Assembly (NCBI GenBank): GCA_017625435.1
Contig: JAGAKX010000055.1
Coordinates: forward strand, 1 to 52,594
DNA from: Clostridia bacterium
GTDB taxonomy: Bacteria > Bacillota > Clostridia > Oscillospirales > Acutalibacteraceae
DNA length: 52,594 nucleotides
Reading direction: 5' to 3'
Made by a program: the position numbers and the translations under genes. Positions 51,478 to 52,594 of this stretch are shown here, piece by piece (the first letter of the stretch is position 1; each line of letters starts with the position of its first letter). Below the pieces are notes generated by a model. It saw nothing but the letters and a program-made list of their open reading frames with translations. It did no database searches and had not been told where the DNA came from.

Positions 51478-52329
51478 TTATTTGCCGAATACGTCGAGAG
51501 AGGTCTGCTTGCCGCCGTATATGCCGAGGGGCTCAACGTGGATAGCGCCTACAGAAACAACCTTTGTGCCGTTCTGTGCGTTGAAGTCCTCAAGGTAGGG
51601 AAGATGCTGGAAGTAGTTAGCATCAACATCGCCTGAATCAACAACGTTGTTGGGCTGAACGTAGTCTGTGAATTCCTTGATTTCAAGTGTAACGTTCTTT
51701 TCTGCAAGAATGTCCTTTGCAATCTTAAGGATTTCTGCGTGGGGTGCGGGAGAAGCTGCTACTGTGATTGTCTCACCTGCAAGTGCTGCATAGTCTACTG
51801 CTTCATCAAAGCCTGTGCCGGGATTCTCAACTGTGGAAACAACTGAGCCTGTGTATGTAGTCTTGATGTAATCAGCAACCTTCTGGCTTTCGAGAGCTGC
51901 AAGAAGAGCCTTTGTCTTAGCTGTTTCTTCGTTGCCTTCCTTAACTGCTACGATGTTGCCGTATGCAGAAGCTGCACCCTCCTGCTTAAGAGCCTGTTCA
52001 GCAGGATTGATTTTAGCTGCAAGAGCATAGTTTGAGTTGATAACTGCAAAGTCAACGTCCTGAAGAACGCTGGGAATCTGAGCTGCTTCAACCTCCTTGA
52101 ATTCGATATTGTAGGGATTTTCTGCAATATCAAGGATTGTTGCTGTGATGCCTGCACCCTCTTTAAGCTTGATGAGACCGATGTTCTCAAGAAGAAGAAG
52201 TGCGCGGGCTTCGTTTGTGGTGTCGTTGGGAACTGCGATTGTGTAGCCTGTCTGCTCTGTTTTGCCGCAGGCTGCAAAAATGCCGAGAGCGAGAACAAGA
52301 GCAAGGGTAAGTGCTATAATTTTTTTCAT
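51478..52329 (-). CDS. metQ: Methionine-binding lipoprotein MetQ, circularly permuted
   Basis: A 283-residue substrate-binding lipoprotein (NlpA/MetQ family) for the MetNI importer. Signal peptide 1-20 ends in lipobox FAAC with Cys21. The lobe order is reversed compared with every MetQ I know. Residues 28-170 match the usual C-terminal lobe (IAVPNDTTNEARALLLLENI, GLIKLKEGAG, EVEAAQIPSVLQDVDFAVIN). A linker follows (about 171-186). Residues 187-283 match the usual N-terminal lobe (TVAASPAPHAEILKIAKDIL, IKEFTDYVQPN, DANYFQHLPYLEDF, VEPLGIYGGKQTSLDVF). The new C-terminus (SLDVFGK) falls exactly where the canonical protein continues (SLDELQDG) into the PNDPTN segment. AAAGGAG and a good promoter support the start; there is no frameshift. 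Confidence 0.9.
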   Translation of the reverse strand: MKKIIALTLALVLALGIFAACGKTEQTGYTIAVPNDTTNEARALLLLENIGLIKLKEGAGITATILDIAENPYNIEFKEVEAAQIPSVLQDVDFAVINSNYALAAKINPAEQALKQEGAASAYGNIVAVKEGNEETAKTKALLAALESQKVADYIKTTYTGSVVSTVENPGTGFDEAVDYAALAGETITVAASPAPHAEILKIAKDILAEKNVTLEIKEFTDYVQPNNVVDSGDVDANYFQHLPYLEDFNAQNGTKVVSVGAIHVEPLGIYGGKQTSLDVFGK

Positions 52330-52361
52330 AATAATTTCTCCTTTATATTATTATTTACAGT

Positions 52362-52390
52362 ATTATATAACACATTTTTCCATTTTGCAA
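52362..52390 (-). promoter_or_regulatory. Promoter of metQ
   Basis: On the minus strand TTGCAA (52385-52390), 17-base spacer, TATAAT (52362-52367), about 35 bases upstream of the metQ ATG. The short leader leaves no room for a SAM riboswitch or T-box. Confidence 0.8.
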
Positions 52391-52419
52391 CAATGAATTG
52401 AAAACAGTATACCGCAAAC

Positions 52420-52446
52420 AAAAAAAATCACCCGGTTTACGGGTGA
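52420..52446 (-). terminator. Intrinsic terminator of the 28-residue peptide gene
   Basis: TCACCCG/CGGGTGA stem (52428-52446 on the plus strand), followed on the minus strand by a run of T residues (A run 52420-52427 on plus). Confidence 0.85.
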
Positions 52447-52485
52447 AAATTCTCAGCTTAAGAAGCTTTTTCTTATGCTTCCTGC

Positions 52486-52572
52486 TTATTTGCTGAAATA
52501 TGTGGAGATTGTGCCGATGATCATAATGATCCAGTCAATAAGAACTCTCAATGCGCCGGGAAGTGCATCCAT
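52486..52572 (-). CDS. 28-residue amphipathic or membrane-active peptide
   Basis: A very short gene: peptide MDALPGALRVLIDWII followed by MIIGTISTYFSK. The ribosome site AGAAAGGAG (52582-52590 on plus) is seven to eight bases from the ATG, and a strong terminator follows 40 bases after the stop. The peptide is one hydrophobic to amphipathic helix with few charges (Asp2, Arg9, Asp13, Lys28). Its size and pattern recall phenol-soluble modulins, small type I toxins or small membrane regulators; none can be chosen. It lies upstream of metQ on the same strand but is separated from it by the terminator and the metQ promoter. Confidence 0.6.
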   Translation of the reverse strand: MDALPGALRVLIDWIIMIIGTISTYFSK

Positions 52573-52594
52573 AAGAAAAACTCCTTTCTTCTTC

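Noticed and set aside
52330..52419. SAM riboswitch or T-box upstream of metQ
   Set aside because: The leader between the promoter and the metQ start is only about 35 bases with no matching motifs.

Overview
This window is a chromosomal replication-origin neighbourhood from a member of the Bacillota, most likely an uncultured gut-type Clostridia (Oscillospirales-like). That call rests on gene content and order: dnaA-dnaN-S4-recF-remB-gyrB-gyrA, then mnmG-rsmG-noc/parB-parA-parB-serS with two perfect parS sites. Strong AGGAGG-type ribosome sites, heavy AGA use for arginine and Firmicutes-specific families (RemB, DUF951, DnaD, DnaI-like loader, ComEB, AzlCD) agree. No rRNA, tRNA, CRISPR array, phage or intact transposase is visible.

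Layout. 1-700: repeat-rich, no gene. 0.7-8.7 kb: S1-domain protein, DUF951, release factor 1, a Sua5-CoaE fusion, M18 aminopeptidase, and a DnaD/helicase-loader pair. 9.0-10.2 kb: homoserine dehydrogenase, divergent from dnaA. 10.3-20.8 kb: the dnaA-to-gyrA block followed by an LCP cell-wall ligase. 20.9-24.7 kb: DNA glycosylase, a long non-coding AT-rich stretch with a DnaA-box cluster, a small tail-anchored protein, and mnmE on the minus strand. 24.8-33.5 kb: mnmG, rsmG, the partition genes, serS and a large membrane protein. 33.6-36.1 kb: a small XRE/Cys-rich module, a PnuC-like transporter and a GH130 phosphorylase. 36.4-40.6 kb: minus-strand recA-recX-rimO-pgsA-comEB behind a LexA box. 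40.6-45.8 kb: AraC regulator with ThuA-like protein, AzlCD exporter, two accessory proteins. 45.8-52.6 kb: a tightly packed minus-strand run metN-metI-amidohydrolase-thyA-folA-MATE-small ORF, preceded by metQ and a 28-residue peptide gene.

The most unusual protein is MetQ. Its C-terminal lobe comes first and its N-terminal lobe second, behind one lipoprotein signal peptide, so it looks like a natural circular permutation of the methionine-binding lipoprotein. A second theme is miniature palindromic elements: terminal GC-rich palindromes around short conserved cores, sometimes with outer inverted repeats. They occupy most intergenic spaces, and two copies carry a near-identical 119-bp block inside one of their palindromes. 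A third is origin biology: DnaA has an altered DNA-contact signature, and the visible boxes read TTATCAACA.

Starts were chosen by ribosome-binding site and family length, and several differ from the longest open frame. All functions come from motif recognition by eye, with no database search.
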